64,000 nt of DNA from Marivivens aquimaris (GCF_015220045.1 NZ_JADBGB010000001.1:124001-188000); one strand, 5' to 3'. Positions 1-9,958 are shown, numbered from the stretch's first letter. Numbers and translations are program-made. Notes: generated by a model from the letters alone, not told the origin.

Positions 1-1049
1 TTGAGGCCCAGTTCCTTCGCCGCTTCGGTCGCGAGGTTGACGGGCGTCATGTCCTTTTCCAGCCAGTAGCGCATGTTGCGGTACTGCGGGCTGATCTCGC
101 AAGTAATCTTGGCGCGGGGTTCGGTCGCGGCGACGGCGTTACACACGTCGCGGATCATCTGGCCCTTGGCGTCCAGTCCGTCGAGTTCGAAGTCGCGGAT
201 GATGACGCGGACGGTCATTTCCGAGCTGCCGCCGTTCATATCGACCACATGGACGAAACCTTCGCGGCCCGAGGTTGTCTCGGGTGTCATCGCCCACTGA
301 GGCAGGGTCTGCACGATCTTCGACGCGAAGTGCGTGGCGTTGACCAGCTTGTCCTTGGAGAAACCGGGATGGATGGAGACGCCCGTGACTTTGATCTCGG
401 CACCGTCGGCAGAGAACGTCTCGAATTCGATCTCGCCGAGGCGGCCGCCGTCGAAGGTGTAGGCCCAATCGACGCCCAACTCGTCGGGCAGGCGGGGATC
501 GACGCCGCGACCGACTTCTTCGTCAGGGGTGAAGGCCACGCGGATTTTGCCGTGCGGGATGTCCTTGTTTTCCAGCATGTGACGGGCAGCGGCCATGATG
601 ATCGCAACACCGGCCTTATCGTCAGCGCCGAGCAGCGTGAGGCCCGATGCGGTGATCAGATCGTCGCCGACTTTTTCGGCCAGATAGGGGAACTGGTCGG
701 GCGACATCGACAGGTCGGGATTGTCGGGGAAAGTGATCGTGCCGCCGTTGTAGCCCTTGATCACGCGAGGCTTTACGTTGGTCGCGTTGAACTGCGGCGC
801 GGTGTCGACGTGCGCGAGGAAACCAATGGTCGGGCCTTCGGCTGTGGCGGGGATGGTCGCCAGCACGACGCCGTATTCGGTGATCGTCACGTCTTCGGCG
901 CCGATTTCAGTCAGCTCGTCGCGCAGCAGGTTCAGCATCCCGAATTGGATGTCGGTGGACGGCTGGGACATGCTGTCGATGTCAGACTGGCTGTCGATCG
1001 CAGCGTAGCGGCAAAGGCGGGTTTCGAGTTCGTCTGTAAAGTTCGTCAT
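1..1049 (-). CDS. pepT: Peptidase T (tripeptidase), 3' end outside the window
   Basis: This is an M20-family aminopeptidase that removes the N-terminal residue from tripeptides in the cytoplasm. The reading frame stays open from the ATG at 1049 to the window edge, giving about 349 residues of a family usually near 410, so about 60 C-terminal residues are missing. Visible metal-site motifs are HVDTAP (about residue 80), GADDKAG (about 140) and DEEVGRG (about 175), in the order typical of PepT. An AGGAG ribosome site lies just upstream of the start. The gene is transcribed in the same direction as mdh and lies downstream of mdh, but a terminator separates them. The identification is firm; only the C-terminus is unseen. 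Confidence 0.93.
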   Translation of the reverse strand, partial: MTNFTDELETRLCRYAAIDSQSDIDSMSQPSTDIQFGMLNLLRDELTEIGAEDVTITEYGVVLATIPATAEGPTIGFLAHVDTAPQFNATNVKPRVIKGYNGGTITFPDNPDLSMSPDQFPYLAEKVGDDLITASGLTLLGADDKAGVAIIMAAARHMLENKDIPHGKIRVAFTPDEEVGRGVDPRLPDELGVDWAYTFDGGRLGEIEFETFSADGAEIKVTGVSIHPGFSKDKLVNATHFASKIVQTLPQWAMTPETTSGREGFVHVVDMNGGSSEMTVRVIIRDFELDGLDAKGQMIRDVCNAVAATEPRAKITCEISPQYRNMRYWLEKDMTPVNLATEAAKELGL

Positions 1050-1129
1050 GGAAATCTCCTATTGCCCGAAGATCTGCGCCCGAGAGGCGCGTGTGTCAAC
1101 GCGGGGCCTGCACATGCCCGTCTGCAAAA

Positions 1130-1160
1130 GCAAAAGGGCGACCCGTGGGCCGCCCTTCGT
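1130..1160 (-). terminator. Rho-independent terminator after mdh
   Basis: On the minus strand a 7-bp stem (AAGGGCG / CGCCCTT, with additional GGG/CCC pairing inside) is followed by TTTTGCTTTTG. It lies about 20 bp after the mdh stop codon and separates mdh from pepT. Confidence 0.8.
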
Positions 1161-1179
1161 ATTCGGTGCTGCGTGGCGA

Positions 1180-2157
<978 letters not shown>

Positions 2158-2266
2158 TTAAGGTTGAGGTCGGGGCATGGCGTAGCCCTTTCGTTGCGTG
2201 CAATCAAGTACACGAAGGGGTAAGGCGACATTGTTCCTATATCGCTTGGGGTGTTTGCGCTAAACT

Positions 2267-2284
2267 TGTGCATACAATTGCACA
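2267..2284. promoter_or_regulatory. Inverted repeat between mdh and the TSUP gene
   Basis: Perfect 6-bp arms TGTGCA and TGCACA flank a 6-bp spacer. It lies in the 200-bp divergent intergenic region, about 125 bp upstream of mdh and 58 bp upstream of the TSUP start. The shape fits a dimeric helix-turn-helix regulator, but I cannot assign one. Confidence 0.35.
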
Positions 2285-2342
2285 CAATGGCGTTCCGCAT
2301 GAGGTGTATCAGCGGTTCGGTGATTCTTTTTAAAGGTATATT

Positions 2343-3092
2343 ATGGACGGTACGGCATTTTGGATCGTCTCGGTCATCGCTGCGATCAGCGTCGGACTGA
2401 GCAAAGGGGGACTTGCCGCGCTGGGCACAATTGCCGTGCCTGTCATGGCTTTGGCGATCGATCCGATCGTCGCCGCGGGCCTGCTGCTCCCGGTGTTCGT
2501 GGTGTCGGATATCTTCGGCGTGTGGACCTACCGTAAGCATTTCGACAAGCAGTTGCTCATCATCTCTATCATCGGTGGAACGGTCGGTGTGGTGATCGGC
2601 GGGTTGCTGGCGTCCGTCGTGTCGGAGCATGTGGTTACGCTGTTCGTGGGCCTGATCGGGGTGCTCTTCACGCTGAACTTCATCCTTAAACGCGGGGCAG
2701 AGGTCGAGGCGGAGCCGCTGAACAAACCCAAGGGTTATTTCTGGACCGCGATTGCGGGCTTCACCAGCTTCGTCAGCCATTCGGGCGGACCGCCGTATCA
2801 GATGTTTGTGCTGCCGCTGAAATTGCCGAAAATGGTATTTGCGGGGACGATCACGCTGGCCTTTGCGTACATCAACGCGATCAAGCTGATCCCCTATGCG
2901 ATGCTCGGGCAGATCAACCTGCACAGCCTTGGCGTCAGTGCGATCCTGATGGTGCCTGCGGTGATTTCTGTGTTTGTCGGGGTGCGTCTGGTGAAAATCC
3001 TGCCGGATAAGATCTTCTACAACTTCGTCATCATCGCGCTGGGGATCGTGTCGCTCAAGCTCGTCTTTGATGCCATCACAGCGATGATCTAA
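2343..3092 (+). CDS. TSUP (TauE/SafE) family membrane permease
   Basis: A 249-residue polytopic membrane protein with the glycine-rich hydrophobic pattern of the TauE/SafE family. This includes the early SVGLSKGGLAA segment and a repeat-like second half containing SHSGGPPYQMF. Members export sulfite, sulfoacetate or related anions across the inner membrane, and individual substrates are seldom known. The ATG at 2343 is preceded by the purine stretch AAAGG. It stands alone, divergent from mdh and convergent with the PRC-barrel gene. Substrate is not predictable from the sequence. Confidence 0.85.
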   Translation: MDGTAFWIVSVIAAISVGLSKGGLAALGTIAVPVMALAIDPIVAAGLLLPVFVVSDIFGVWTYRKHFDKQLLIISIIGGTVGVVIGGLLASVVSEHVVTLFVGLIGVLFTLNFILKRGAEVEAEPLNKPKGYFWTAIAGFTSFVSHSGGPPYQMFVLPLKLPKMVFAGTITLAFAYINAIKLIPYAMLGQINLHSLGVSAILMVPAVISVFVGVRLVKILPDKIFYNFVIIALGIVSLKLVFDAITAMI

Positions 3093-3095
3093 ACG

Positions 3096-3122
3096 AAAAA
3101 GGGCCACCCCGAAGGGCGGCCC
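3096..3122 (-). terminator. Terminator between TSUP and PRC-barrel genes
   Basis: GGGCC / GGCCC outer and CCC / GGG inner pairing around a GAA loop. Read on the minus strand the hairpin is followed by TTTTT, so it terminates the PRC-barrel gene. It may also stop the convergent TSUP transcript. Confidence 0.7.
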
Positions 3123-3146
3123 GAACTCTTTAAAAGAGCAAGAAGA

Positions 3147-3875
3147 TTACATTGCGTCTTCTTCGTATTCCGGCATGGAATTCAGCGCGTCTTCAGTGGT
3201 GTTCATGTACACCTTGATGTCTTCGCCGTCTTCCTGCTTGAGGATGGTCAGTTCGTCGTACGAAACTTCAACCGACTTTTCGCCAATGCCGAGGAAGCCA
3301 CCTACGTCCATGATAACAGCCTGGATCGAACCGTCTTCGTTCAGGATCAGGTCATCGATCGACGAAACAGTTTCGTTTTCAGCGTTTACAACGTCAGCGT
3401 CGATAAGCTCTTCAGCCGAGAAGTCGCCGCCAGCCATCGAGATTTCGACCCAGCCGTCCATGTAGGCGTCGCCGGTCATCTCGGTGTCAGCTGCCATACC
3501 TACGGTGGCATCTTCTTCCGACATTTCTTCAGCCATGCCGTCCGGCATTGCGTCTTCTTCGGTGTCAGCCGTCAGGTCGGTGCCTGCTTCAGCGTCCATT
3601 TCGGTGTCCGACGACATTTCTTCGTCAGCACCCATTTCTTCGCCCATGCCTTCTTCTTCGGTCGACATCTCGGTGTCGGTCTCAGCGTCGGCTTCCATGT
3701 CGGTCGAAGCGCCAGCTTCTGCGTCCATGTTTTCAGTATCGGCCGAAGTGTCCATGTCAGTCGACATTTCGGTCGATGCTGCGGTGTCGTTGGTCACGGC
3801 GGTGGTGTCGTCTTGTGCAATCGCCGGTACTGCGAGAACAAGTGCAGCGGCGGTGGTCATAAGAAGATTTTTCAT
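3147..3875 (-). CDS. Secreted PRC-barrel protein with long acidic low-complexity region
   Basis: The 242-residue protein begins with a clear Sec signal peptide (cleavage expected after AIA, about residue 20). Residues 21-135 are extremely rich in Asp, Glu, Thr, Ser, Met and Ala in imprecise repeats such as DTEMDAEAG. Residues about 140-235 look like a PRC-barrel domain, with ADVVNAENETVSSIDDLILN and a GIGEKSVEVSYDEL segment. The protein should be periplasmic or surface-exposed and very acidic, which could suit cation binding or a salty habitat, but no function is proven. It is a monocistronic unit with its own terminator. Confidence 0.8.
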   Translation of the reverse strand: MKNLLMTTAAALVLAVPAIAQDDTTAVTNDTAASTEMSTDMDTSADTENMDAEAGASTDMEADAETDTEMSTEEEGMGEEMGADEEMSSDTEMDAEAGTDLTADTEEDAMPDGMAEEMSEEDATVGMAADTEMTGDAYMDGWVEISMAGGDFSAEELIDADVVNAENETVSSIDDLILNEDGSIQAVIMDVGGFLGIGEKSVEVSYDELTILKQEDGEDIKVYMNTTEDALNSMPEYEEDAM

Positions 3876-4122
3876 AGTGACATTCCTTTAAACTCAAGGG
3901 GCGGCGCTGTGCCGCTTTGTACCGAGAAAAGCGATGGCGGAATGCTTTGGTTGCATATCAAATTTGTTTTTATGCACGGAACTTTCAACCTCAGATAGCG
4001 TTCACGCGCGCTTCCTTAGTATACGTCTTTCGCTCGCGGTGCTGCGCTGCAGCAAATTTTGCGTTGAAGTATTTGTGCGCATTTGTTCTTTTGCGAGCAA
4101 CAAAGTTGCGAGGTAGAATCAA

Positions 4123-4971
4123 ATGACCGATCGTCCGTTCCGTTCCGCCCTCTATATCCCCGGCTCGAAAGAACGTGCGCTGGAAAAAGCGCGCAACCTT
4201 CCCGTCGATGCGATCCTGTTCGACCTCGAAGATGCGGTTTCGCCGGATGAGAAAGTCGCCGCGCGCCATACGCTGAAGGAAGCACTCTATCAGGGTGGCT
4301 ACGGCAATCGCTATTGCGTGGTGCGGATCAACGGCCTTGATACGGAGTGGGGCAAAGACGATGCGGCCGAAGTGGTGGAGATGGACTGTGATGCCGTCCT
4401 GCTGCCCAAGGTCAACAGCCCCGCCGACCTCGATGCGCTGGCGGCGATTACGGGCGATCTGCCGATTTGGGCGATGATCGAAACCCCGCTGGGCATCATC
4501 AACGCCGTCGCTATCGCAGCGCATCCGAAGCTCGAGGGCTTCGTGATGGGTACCAACGACCTCGCCAAGGATCTGAATACGCGCAAAGGCCAGAACCGCG
4601 AGCCGCTGCTTTATGCACTCGAAGCTGCACTTCTGGCTGCGCGTGCGTACGGCAAGGTGATCGTCGACGGCGTCTACAACGCGTTCAAGGACGACGAGGG
4701 GCTGAAGGCCGAGTGCGAGCAGGGCCGCGACATGGGGTTCGACGGCAAAACGCTGATCCATCCCGCGCAGGTCGAGATCGCGAATGCTGCGTTTGCACCC
4801 AGCGAAGCCGAGGTCGACCTTGCCAACCGTCAGATCGCTGCATTCGAGGAAGCGGCAGCAAACGGCCAAGGCGTTGCTGTTGTTGACGGAAAGATCGTTG
4901 AAAACTTGCATATCGTCACGGCTCGGGCAACACTGGCCAAGGTTGCTGCAATCGCAGCACTGGACCATTGA
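4123..4971 (+). CDS. mcl2: (3S)-malyl-CoA thioesterase (CitE/HpcH-HpaI-like), Mcl2 type
   Basis: The 282-residue protein belongs to the CitE-like TIM-barrel family. It starts with the conserved SALYIPGSKERALEKA and FDLEDAVSPDEK segments, has the metal-binding MIETPLG motif near residue 125, and shows DGVYNAFKDDEGL and GFDGKTLIHPAQ. The length and the neighbourhood (nnrU, a DUF1737 gene and mch) fit Mcl2 of Rhodobacter sphaeroides, which hydrolyses (3S)-malyl-CoA to malate and CoA in the ethylmalonyl-CoA pathway. The bifunctional lyase Mcl1 is longer, near 318 residues. A GAGG site precedes the ATG. A lyase activity cannot be excluded from sequence alone. Confidence 0.82.
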   Translation: MTDRPFRSALYIPGSKERALEKARNLPVDAILFDLEDAVSPDEKVAARHTLKEALYQGGYGNRYCVVRINGLDTEWGKDDAAEVVEMDCDAVLLPKVNSPADLDALAAITGDLPIWAMIETPLGIINAVAIAAHPKLEGFVMGTNDLAKDLNTRKGQNREPLLYALEAALLAARAYGKVIVDGVYNAFKDDEGLKAECEQGRDMGFDGKTLIHPAQVEIANAAFAPSEAEVDLANRQIAAFEEAAANGQGVAVVDGKIVENLHIVTARATLAKVAAIAALDH

Positions 4972-5004
4972 TCGGGTCCGTGATTCCCAATTTCAGGGGG
5001 CGGC

Positions 5005-5550
5005 ATGTTGTTACTCATTCTCGGGCTTCTTTTGTGGAGCCTGTCGCACATGCTGCGCCGTATTGCGCCAACCTATCACGCGGAACTGGGCAAGCGGGGA
5101 TACCGCATGGTCGCGATCGCTTCGGGCGTCGGGATCGTACTGATGATCTTCGGCTACCGCGCGTGGGATTCCGGCCAGCTCTGGTATCCGCCTGCGGGGA
5201 TGCGTCACGTCAACAACCTGCTAATGCTGATTGCGATCTATCTGTTTGCCGCTTCGGGCATGAAAACATGGGTCGCGCGCCGTTTCCGTCACCCGATGTT
5301 GACGGGCGTGATCGTCTGGGCGGTCGCGCACCTTCTGGTCAACGGGGACTGGGCGTCGGTCGTGCTGTTTGGCGGAATGCTGGTTTGGGCGCTGCTGGAA
5401 ATGGCGCTGATCAACCGCGACGAACCGCAGTGGGTGCCTCCGTCGGGCGGTTCTGCTGGCAAGGAAATCGGTGCCCTCGTGGGGGCCGTGGTTGTCCTCG
5501 GCGTAATCGGCTATATCCACGGTATGCTGGGCTACTGGCCCTTCGGCTGA
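5005..5550 (+). CDS. NnrU family membrane protein
   Basis: A 181-residue protein with about five predicted transmembrane helices and the NnrU pattern (SHMLRR near the start, then GYRAWDSGQLWYPP and HLLVNGDWASVVLFGG). NnrU was named from nitric-oxide reductase regions in Rhodobacter, but no denitrification gene is visible here, so the biochemical role is open. An AGGGGG site precedes the ATG, 33 bp after mcl2, so the two are probably cotranscribed and continue into the DUF1737 gene and mch. Confidence 0.82.
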   Translation: MLLLILGLLLWSLSHMLRRIAPTYHAELGKRGYRMVAIASGVGIVLMIFGYRAWDSGQLWYPPAGMRHVNNLLMLIAIYLFAASGMKTWVARRFRHPMLTGVIVWAVAHLLVNGDWASVVLFGGMLVWALLEMALINRDEPQWVPPSGGSAGKEIGALVGAVVVLGVIGYIHGMLGYWPFG

Positions 5551-5593
5551 TGCGTCCCGTGGTGGGGCGCGGCCCTACCAAGGATGTATCGCG

Positions 5594-5797
5594 ATGAAAG
5601 CCTACCGCTTCCTTTCCGAGGACGACACTTCTCAATTCTGCCACAAGGTTTCCGAAGCTCTCGCGAAGGGCTGGGAGCTGTATGGCGAGCCTACCTACGC
5701 TTTCGATGCGAGCCGCGGCGTGATGCGCTGCGGGCAAGCCGTCGTGAAAGTGGTGGAGGGCGAGTATTCACCTGACATCAAACTGGGACAGCTATGA
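5594..5797 (+). CDS. DUF1737 small protein
   Basis: A 67-residue soluble protein starting MKAYRFLSEDDTSQFCHKV, with GWELYGEPTYAFD in the middle, which is the pattern of the DUF1737 family. The stop overlaps the mch start (ATGA at 5794-5797), so the two are translationally coupled. Function is unknown; presence between mcl2 and mch suggests conserved linkage with the pathway rather than a demonstrated role. Confidence 0.78.
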   Translation: MKAYRFLSEDDTSQFCHKVSEALAKGWELYGEPTYAFDASRGVMRCGQAVVKVVEGEYSPDIKLGQL

Positions 5798-6822
5798 CAA
5801 AAACCAATCCGGGACGTTTTTTCGAAGACTATCAGGTCGGGCAGGTCATCCGCCACGCGGTGCCGCGCACCATCGCAGAAGGGGAGCGGGCGCTGTACCA
5901 CGCGCTCTATCCGGCGCGTCATGCGCTCTATTCCTCGGATGTGTTTGCGGGAGATTGTGGGCTTGAAGGATCGCCGGTCGATGATCTGCTGGCATTCCAT
6001 GTCGTCTTTGGCAAAACCGTTCCGGATGTGTCGCTGAACGCGGTCGCGAACCTTGGCTATGCCGAGGGTCGCTGGCTGATGCCGGTCTATCCGGGCGACA
6101 CGCTCCGTTCGGAGAGCGAGGTCATCGGCCTCAAGCAGAATTCCAACGGTAAAACCGGCGTCGTTTACGTCCGCACGCGCGGTTTCAACCAGACCGATGA
6201 CGTGGTGATGGAATACGTGCGCTGGGTGATGGTGCGTAAACGGGACGCCGAAGCGCCCGCGCCCGAAACCGTGCTGCCAGATTTGAAAAGTGCTCTTTCG
6301 GTGGATGATCTGGTCATTCCAGAAGGCCTGACGTTCGAAAATTACGATTTCGATTTGGCGGGCGAGCCGCACCGTTGGGGCGACTACGCCGTCGGAGAGG
6401 TGATCGACCACGTCGATGGCGTCACGGTGGAGGAGGCGGAGCATATGCTCGCCACCCGTTTGTGGCAGAATACCGCGAAGGTTCACTTCGACCTGACCTT
6501 CCGCCCCGAAGGTCGCCTGATCTACGGTGGTCATGTCATCTCGATGGCGCGCGCGCTGTCGTTCAATGGCCTCGCCAATGCGCAAATGATCGTCGGCCTG
6601 AACGGCGGCGCTCACGCGAACCCGTGTTTCTCGGGAGATACCATCAAGGCGTGGTCGGAAGTGCTCGATAAAGCCGAAACCGACGTCCCCGGAGTGGGTG
6701 CGATCCGTCTGCGCCTCGTCGCGACCAAAGGCGGTTCGGCGGGCGAGTTGAAGGGCGAGGACGGCAAGTACCTTCCTCACGTCCTGCTCGACCTCGATTA
6801 CTGGGCGCTCATGCCGATTTAA
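5794..6822 (+). CDS. mch: Mesaconyl-CoA hydratase (MaoC family)
   Basis: The 342-residue protein contains two MaoC-like hot-dog regions, residues about 1-160 and 180-340, as in the Mch enzymes of the ethylmalonyl-CoA pathway. It begins with GRFFEDYQVGQVIRH and carries GRWLMPVYPGDTLRSESEV in the first half and a second hydratase segment with GGHVISMARALS and GGAHANPCFSGDT. The enzyme reversibly hydrates mesaconyl-C1-CoA to beta-methylmalyl-CoA. It is coupled by ATGA to the DUF1737 gene and is followed by a 256-bp regulatory gap before sdhC. Length and linkage to mcl2, ecm and ccr make the assignment strong. Confidence 0.92.
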   Translation: MTKTNPGRFFEDYQVGQVIRHAVPRTIAEGERALYHALYPARHALYSSDVFAGDCGLEGSPVDDLLAFHVVFGKTVPDVSLNAVANLGYAEGRWLMPVYPGDTLRSESEVIGLKQNSNGKTGVVYVRTRGFNQTDDVVMEYVRWVMVRKRDAEAPAPETVLPDLKSALSVDDLVIPEGLTFENYDFDLAGEPHRWGDYAVGEVIDHVDGVTVEEAEHMLATRLWQNTAKVHFDLTFRPEGRLIYGGHVISMARALSFNGLANAQMIVGLNGGAHANPCFSGDTIKAWSEVLDKAETDVPGVGAIRLRLVATKGGSAGELKGEDGKYLPHVLLDLDYWALMPI

Positions 6823-6902
6823 GGTCGGAAAAGCGACGACTTTGACGACAGATACGGCGCGAGTCGTTTTGTTATTTCGACTATTTTTGTCAGGAACTAT
6901 TT

Positions 6903-6933
6903 TGTGATCACACATGCAAAACGTGTGATCACA
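6903..6933. promoter_or_regulatory. Two identical palindromic operators upstream of sdhC
   Basis: The self-complementary decamer TGTGATCACA occurs at 6903-6912 and again at 6924-6933, exactly 21 bp apart (two helical turns). The whole block is also mirror-symmetric. It lies 146-176 bp upstream of the sdhC start and downstream of mch, a position suited to control of the sdh operon. The binding protein is unknown; GntR-, MarR- or CRP-like dimers are possible. Confidence 0.6.
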
Positions 6934-7078
6934 AACGGAGGTGTTACCGCTAAAGGGCGCGTTTTTTGTCGCATATCACTGTTAGGATAGCGTGACAGTG
7001 CCGTTAAATGCGCTAGAAGAATACCGATGGCCCGCACCCGACTGCGGTGCAATGGCCGAACCGAAAAAGGGGATCGTC

Positions 7079-7465
7079 ATGGCTGGAGAAACCAAGGGCG
7101 TCGAACGTCCGCTTTCGCCGCACCTGCAAATCTATCGCTGGCAAGTCCCGATGCTGACGTCGATCCTGACGCGCGTCACGGGTAACGCCCTGATCGTTAC
7201 GTCCGTTCTCGTTATCTGGTGGCTCGGCGCCGCTGCGACTGGCGAAGAATACTTCAACACCGTCAACGGCATCATGACCTCGTTCATTGGTGACATCGTC
7301 ATGACGCTGTCGGTACTGGGCGTCTGGTATCACTTCCTCGCTGGTCTGCGTCACCTTTACTATGACGCGGGCAAGGGCCTCGACATTCCGACCGCTGAAA
7401 AGCTGGGTTGGGCATGTCTGATCGGCTCGGTCGTTCTGACCATTCTTACCGTCATTATCGTCTGA
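7079..7465 (+). CDS. sdhC: Succinate dehydrogenase cytochrome b556 subunit
   Basis: The 128-residue membrane anchor of complex II starts within GETKGVERPLSPHLQIYRW, the characteristic opening of alphaproteobacterial SdhC. It has three hydrophobic helices, and its HFLAGLRHLYYDAG segment holds candidate haem-ligand histidines. I chose the ATG at 7079 rather than the upstream in-frame GTG at 6992. It has an AGGGG site at the right distance and gives the family's usual N-terminus. It is the first gene of sdhCDA-lipoproteins-sdhB. Confidence 0.95.
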   Translation: MAGETKGVERPLSPHLQIYRWQVPMLTSILTRVTGNALIVTSVLVIWWLGAAATGEEYFNTVNGIMTSFIGDIVMTLSVLGVWYHFLAGLRHLYYDAGKGLDIPTAEKLGWACLIGSVVLTILTVIIV

Positions 7466-7475
7466 GGGGCTGAAC

Positions 7476-7847
7476 ATGCGTTATATCACTGATCGCAAGC
7501 GCGCCGTCGGCAAAGGCGCTGCTGGTTCGGGCACCGCTCACCACTGGTACATGCAGGTCAGCGCCGCCGGCCTCGCGTTCATCGTGCCGACCTTCATCTA
7601 TATCTTCGGCAATGCGCTGGGCAGCGACTATGCGACCGTCCTCGAGACGTTCTCGCATCCGATCCCCGCAATCGTGACCGGCCTGATGATCATCTTCGGT
7701 CTGCACCACTTCAACCGCGGCTTTGAGACCCTTATGCAGGACTACGCCCGCGGCCACACTCTGAAAATCTCCATCATCCTGATGACCGTATTTACCTACG
7801 GCCTGATGGCAACGGGCCTGTTCTCGCTCGCGAAACTGGCTCTGTAA
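7476..7847 (+). CDS. sdhD: Succinate dehydrogenase hydrophobic membrane anchor subunit
   Basis: The 123-residue second membrane anchor of complex II has three hydrophobic helices and the segment HHWYMQVSAAGLAF followed later by HHFNRGFETLMQDY. With SdhC it binds haem b and ubiquinone. A GAGGGG site precedes the ATG, 10 bp after sdhC, and sdhA starts 12 bp after its stop. Confidence 0.93.
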   Translation: MRYITDRKRAVGKGAAGSGTAHHWYMQVSAAGLAFIVPTFIYIFGNALGSDYATVLETFSHPIPAIVTGLMIIFGLHHFNRGFETLMQDYARGHTLKISIILMTVFTYGLMATGLFSLAKLAL

Positions 7848-7859
7848 GGAATAGGACCG

Positions 7860-9668
7860 ATGGCAGCAGCTTACGAATACGAAGTTCACGAATACGACGT
7901 GGTCGTTGTCGGCGCCGGTGGCGCTGGCCTCCGCGCGACCCTCGGCATGGCCGAGCAGGGTCTGCGTACCGCGTGTATCTCCAAGGTTTTCCCGACCCGC
8001 TCGCACACCGTTGCGGCGCAGGGCGGCATTGCGGCATCGCTGGGCAATATGGGCCCCGATAGCTGGCAGTGGCACATGTACGACACCGTAAAAGGTTCGG
8101 ACTGGCTCGGTGATACCGATGCGATGGAATACCTCGCTCGCGAGGCCCCCAAGGCCGTCTACGAACTGGAGCACTACGGCGTTCCGTTCTCGCGTACCGA
8201 GGAAGGCAAGATCTACCAGCGTCCGTTCGGTGGCCACACCACCGAGTTCGGTGAAGGCCCGCCCGTACAGCGTACCTGCGCAGCCGCCGACCGTACCGGC
8301 CACGCGATCCTGCACACGCTCTACGGCCAGTCGCTGAAGCAGCAGGCAGAATTCTACATCGAATACTTCGCGATCGACCTCATCATGAGCGACGATGGCG
8401 TCTGTACCGGTGTTGTCTGCTGGAAGCTCGACGACGGCACTATGCACGTCTTCAACGCCAAGATGGTCGTTCTGGCCACCGGCGGCTATGGCCGTGCGTA
8501 CTTCTCGGCGACTTCGGCCCACACCTGCACCGGTGACGGTGGCGGTATGGTCGCTCGTGCCGGCCTCGCGCTTCAGGACATGGAATTCGTTCAGTTCCAC
8601 CCGACCGGCATCTACGGTTCGGGCTGTCTGATCACCGAAGGCGCACGCGGCGAGGGTGGTTATCTGACCAACTCCGAAGGCGAGCGCTTCATGGAGCGTT
8701 ATGCACCGCACTATAAAGACCTCGCGCCGCGCGACTACGTGTCCCGCTGTATGACGATGGAAATCCGCGAAGGTCGCGGCGTGGGCAAGGATGGCGATCA
8801 CATCCACCTACACCTCAACCACCTTCCGGCGGAAGCTCTGGCAGAACGCCTGCCGGGCATTTCGGAATCGGCGAAGATCTTTGCTGGCGTCGACGTCACC
8901 AAAGAGCCGATCCCGGTTCTGCCGACCGTTCACTACAACATGGGCGGCATTCCGACCAACTACTGGGGCGAAGTGCTGAACCCGACCGCCGACAACCCGA
9001 CCGCTACGGTTCCGGGCCTGATGGCAGTCGGCGAAGCTGGCTGTGCGTCGGTCCACGGTGCGAACCGTCTGGGTTCGAACTCGCTGATCGACCTCGTGGT
9101 CTTTGGCCGAGCCGCTGCAATCCGCGCCGGTCAGGTTGTCGATCCGACCAAAGCCAATCCGACGCTCAACAAGGCCGCTGTCCAGAAGGCGTTCGACCGT
9201 TTCGACGGCCTGCGCTACGCACAGGGCGGCACGCCGACCGCAGAACTGCGTCTCGAAATGCAGAAGACCATGCAGCGTGACGCTGCCGTCTTCCGTACCG
9301 CAGAGACCATGAAGGACGGCGTCGAGGCGATGACTGCCATCGCGGGCAAGCTGAACGATCTGCACGTCACCGATACCTCGCTGGTCTGGAACTCCGACCT
9401 GATGGAGACGCTGGAACTGACGAACCTCATGCCGAACGCTCTGGCCACCATCGTTGGTGCCGAAGCCCGTCACGAGTCGCGCGGTGCCCACGCTCACGAG
9501 GATCACCCGACCCGCGACGACGAAAACTGGCGCGTCCACTCGGTCATGCGTGTCGATGGCAACAACGTCGATCTGACTTATCGTCCGGTCATCGTTGATC
9601 CGCTCACCACCGAAGGTGAGGGCGGTATCAGCCTCGAAACCATCGCACCGAAGGCACGTACCTTCTGA
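7860..9668 (+). CDS. sdhA: Succinate dehydrogenase flavoprotein subunit
   Basis: The 602-residue catalytic subunit oxidises succinate to fumarate. It shows the FAD dinucleotide motif [11 protein letters not shown] near residue 15, the covalent-FAD histidine in [10 protein letters not shown] (about residue 47), the [21 protein letters not shown] active-site region (about 257-280) and [10 protein letters not shown] (about 400). Length matches the family. The stop codon shares one base with the start of the following small lipoprotein gene (TGATG at 9666-9670). Confidence 0.98.
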   Translation: MAAAYEYEVHEYDVVVVGAGGAGLRATLGMAEQGLRTACISKVFPTRSHTVAAQGGIAASLGNMGPDSWQWHMYDTVKGSDWLGDTDAMEYLAREAPKAVYELEHYGVPFSRTEEGKIYQRPFGGHTTEFGEGPPVQRTCAAADRTGHAILHTLYGQSLKQQAEFYIEYFAIDLIMSDDGVCTGVVCWKLDDGTMHVFNAKMVVLATGGYGRAYFSATSAHTCTGDGGGMVARAGLALQDMEFVQFHPTGIYGSGCLITEGARGEGGYLTNSEGERFMERYAPHYKDLAPRDYVSRCMTMEIREGRGVGKDGDHIHLHLNHLPAEALAERLPGISESAKIFAGVDVTKEPIPVLPTVHYNMGGIPTNYWGEVLNPTADNPTATVPGLMAVGEAGCASVHGANRLGSNSLIDLVVFGRAAAIRAGQVVDPTKANPTLNKAAVQKAFDRFDGLRYAQGGTPTAELRLEMQKTMQRDAAVFRTAETMKDGVEAMTAIAGKLNDLHVTDTSLVWNSDLMETLELTNLMPNALATIVGAEARHESRGAHAHEDHPTRDDENWRVHSVMRVDGNNVDLTYRPVIVDPLTTEGEGGISLETIAPKARTF

Positions 9669-9949
9669 TGAAGTATGCGGCGCTTGCACTTCTGCTGGCG
9701 CTTGCCGCCTGCGGGCCTGTCTCTCCGGAGCGGGCCGCGCAGGTTTGCGAAGAAAAAGCCCGCCTTGCGCAGGGACCTACCGGCACGATCACCATCGGTA
9801 GCAACTCGCGCTCCGGCAGCTATGTCAGTGGAGAGGTCGGCATTTCGCTCGACTCCTTCTCCGGCAAGGATCCGATGGTTGTGTACGAACGCTGTGTCGT
9901 CGACATGACCGGTCAGGGGCCGATCCGGATGCCAGCATTGCGGAGCTAA
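9668..9949 (+). CDS. Small putative lipoprotein inside the sdh operon
   Basis: A 93-residue protein with an N-terminal hydrophobic stretch ending in the lipobox-like LAAC at about residue 15, so it is probably a lipid-anchored periplasmic protein. The mature part is short and contains two more cysteines (VCEEKA and ERCVVD). It is translationally coupled to sdhA by TGATG. No known domain is recognised. Its place between sdhA and sdhB suggests coexpression with complex II, not necessarily a structural role. Confidence 0.72.
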   Translation: MKYAALALLLALAACGPVSPERAAQVCEEKARLAQGPTGTITIGSNSRSGSYVSGEVGISLDSFSGKDPMVVYERCVVDMTGQGPIRMPALRS

Positions 9950-9958
9950 AGGAACGTT

